From: Cohnella hashimotonis
Lineage (GTDB): Bacteria; Bacillota; Bacilli; Paenibacillales; Paenibacillaceae
DNA: 64,000 nt
Reading direction: 5' to 3'
NCBI RefSeq assembly: GCF_030014955.1
Contig: NZ_JAGRPV010000001.1
Coordinates: forward strand, 2,294,001-2,358,000
The notes under the pieces were generated by a model. The model saw only the letters and a list, made by a program, of their open reading frames with translations. It was not told the origin of the DNA and did no database searches. Position numbers and translations under genes: made by a program. This document shows positions 63,249 through 64,000 of the stretch, piece by piece (within the stretch, counting starts at the first letter, position 1; the number at the start of each line of letters is the position of its first letter).

Positions 63249-64000
63249 ATGAGAATTTTAACGGGCACGCTGATGCACGAGACCAATACGTTTAATCCGC
63301 AGTCGACCGTGTTGGCGGACTTTCGCCCGCTTCTGGGCGATGCGCTGTTCACGCATGACTTTTGGCGAGGCAACGCCGAGTCGACGGGCGGGATCGTCGA
63401 GACGCTGCAGGCCGAAGGCGTGGAGGTGCTGCCATCGGTTCATGCGGTGGCCATGGTGTCGGGCACGGTAACGGATGAAGCTTATGCGGAGATTAGGTCT
63501 TCGATTCTCGAAGCCATCCGCGCGGCCGGTCCGCTCGACGGCATTTGCTTCTGCCTGCACGGCTCGATGCGCACCGCATCGATCGCCGATCCGGAGGGCG
63601 ACCTGATGAGCGCGATCCGCGGCATCGTCGGACCGCGGCTGCCGATCGTCGTCACGCTCGATATGCACGCGAAGGTGACCGACGCGCTGATCCGCAGCGT
63701 CAATGCCTTTGCCGTGTTCAGAACCGCGCCGCATACGGACCGTTACGATACGGGCGTCCGCGCGGCCGAGCTTCTGCTGCGCATCATCCGGCGCAAGCTT
63801 GACGTCGTGACGGTAGCGGCGAAAATTCCGTTTCTCGTCTGCGGCGAAAATTCGATGACGGATGTCGAGCCGATGCGGGAGCTGATCGCGGCCGTCTACG
63901 AGACGTCGCGTCAAAAGCATGTGCTGAACGCGGATTATACGCTAGGCTTCCCGTGGGCGGATACGCCGCATCACGGCGCTTGCGCGCTCATATCCGGCGA
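63249..64000 (+). CDS. M81-family metallopeptidase, MlrC type (runs off window)
   Basis: First 250 residues present. Starts MRILTGTLMHETNTFNPQST, the M81/DUF1485 opening. It contains GICFCLHGSMRTASIADPEG near 98, LDMHAKVTDALI near 138 and FRTAPHTDRYDTGVRAAELL near 158, with the histidine/aspartate residues expected to bind zinc. MlrC is known for microcystin breakdown, but most relatives, as here, are in sugar-uptake loci and have unknown substrates. AAGGAGG lies 7 bases before the ATG, 38 bp after the regulator gene. Confidence 0.88.
   Translation, partial: MRILTGTLMHETNTFNPQSTVLADFRPLLGDALFTHDFWRGNAESTGGIVETLQAEGVEVLPSVHAVAMVSGTVTDEAYAEIRSSILEAIRAAGPLDGICFCLHGSMRTASIADPEGDLMSAIRGIVGPRLPIVVTLDMHAKVTDALIRSVNAFAVFRTAPHTDRYDTGVRAAELLLRIIRRKLDVVTVAAKIPFLVCGENSMTDVEPMRELIAAVYETSRQKHVLNADYTLGFPWADTPHHGACALISG

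Overview
The window looks like the chromosome of a high-GC, spore-forming Firmicute of the Paenibacillaceae (Cohnella/Paenibacillus type). The reasons are Bacillus-type gene sets (glpX, ccpN-yqfL, mhqR-mhqO-mhqD, xpt, nasBC, yqzE/yqhG/yqhH), a CotD-like coat protein, strong Shine-Dalgarno sites, and LplABC-type sugar transporters paired with membrane-bound AraC regulators. Species identity is inference. No rRNA, tRNA or CRISPR array was seen.

Layout. (1) 1-10.9 kb: polysaccharide locus 1. A leftward regulator, two permeases and a lipoprotein binding protein diverge from a large secreted beta-helix/PKD/FN3/PA14 protein and an apparently cytoplasmic beta-helix protein. (2) 11-15.1 kb: nirBD facing a leftward oxalate decarboxylase-like bicupin. 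(3) 15.3-18.7 kb: another large secreted beta-helix protein with two discoidin-like domains. (4) 18.8-21.4 kb: carbon-flux control (glpX, ccpN, yqfL). (5) 21.5-24.5 kb: a DUF1540 gene with an opposing Fur-box promoter, then a quinone-resistance operon. (6) 24.5-27.8 kb: hairpin repeats, a spore coat gene, xpt, a polysaccharide deacetylase and an amidase. (7) 27.9-33.8 kb: nitrate uptake and assimilatory nitrate reductase (narK, nasB, nasC) with a TnrA/GlnR-type box. (8) 33.9-40.9 kb: yqzE, yqhG, yqhH and the B12-dependent ribonucleotide reductase nrdJ with NrdR boxes. (9) 41-52.1 kb: a decaying accessory region. It holds remnants of a low-GC nuclease gene, an ABC permease, a GH3 glycosidase, an AsbF-like siderophore gene, a histidine phosphatase and a hydrolase, around an intact low-GC MerR/flavin-oxidoreductase pair and two intact FAD oxidoreductases. 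(10) 52.2-64 kb: an EamA/Gfo-Idh/isomerase operon, then polysaccharide locus 2 (heparinase II/III-like lyase, two permeases, lipoprotein, AraC regulator, M81 metallopeptidase).

How the genes work together. Secreted beta-helix enzymes and the heparinase-like enzyme would cut acidic polysaccharides, LplABC-type transporters import the oligosaccharides, and sugar isomerase, Gfo/Idh and FAD enzymes process them. glpX and ccpN set gluconeogenic flux. narK, nasBC and nirBD together reduce nitrate to ammonium.

Most unusual observations: three genes whose best-supported start is AUC (ccpN, xpt, the EamA transporter); a recurring structured leader before two unrelated genes; a Fur-box promoter pointing antisense across a cysteine-rich DUF1540 gene; an oxalate decarboxylase homologue with an altered catalytic lid; and a fossil defence nuclease fused to a transporter fragment.
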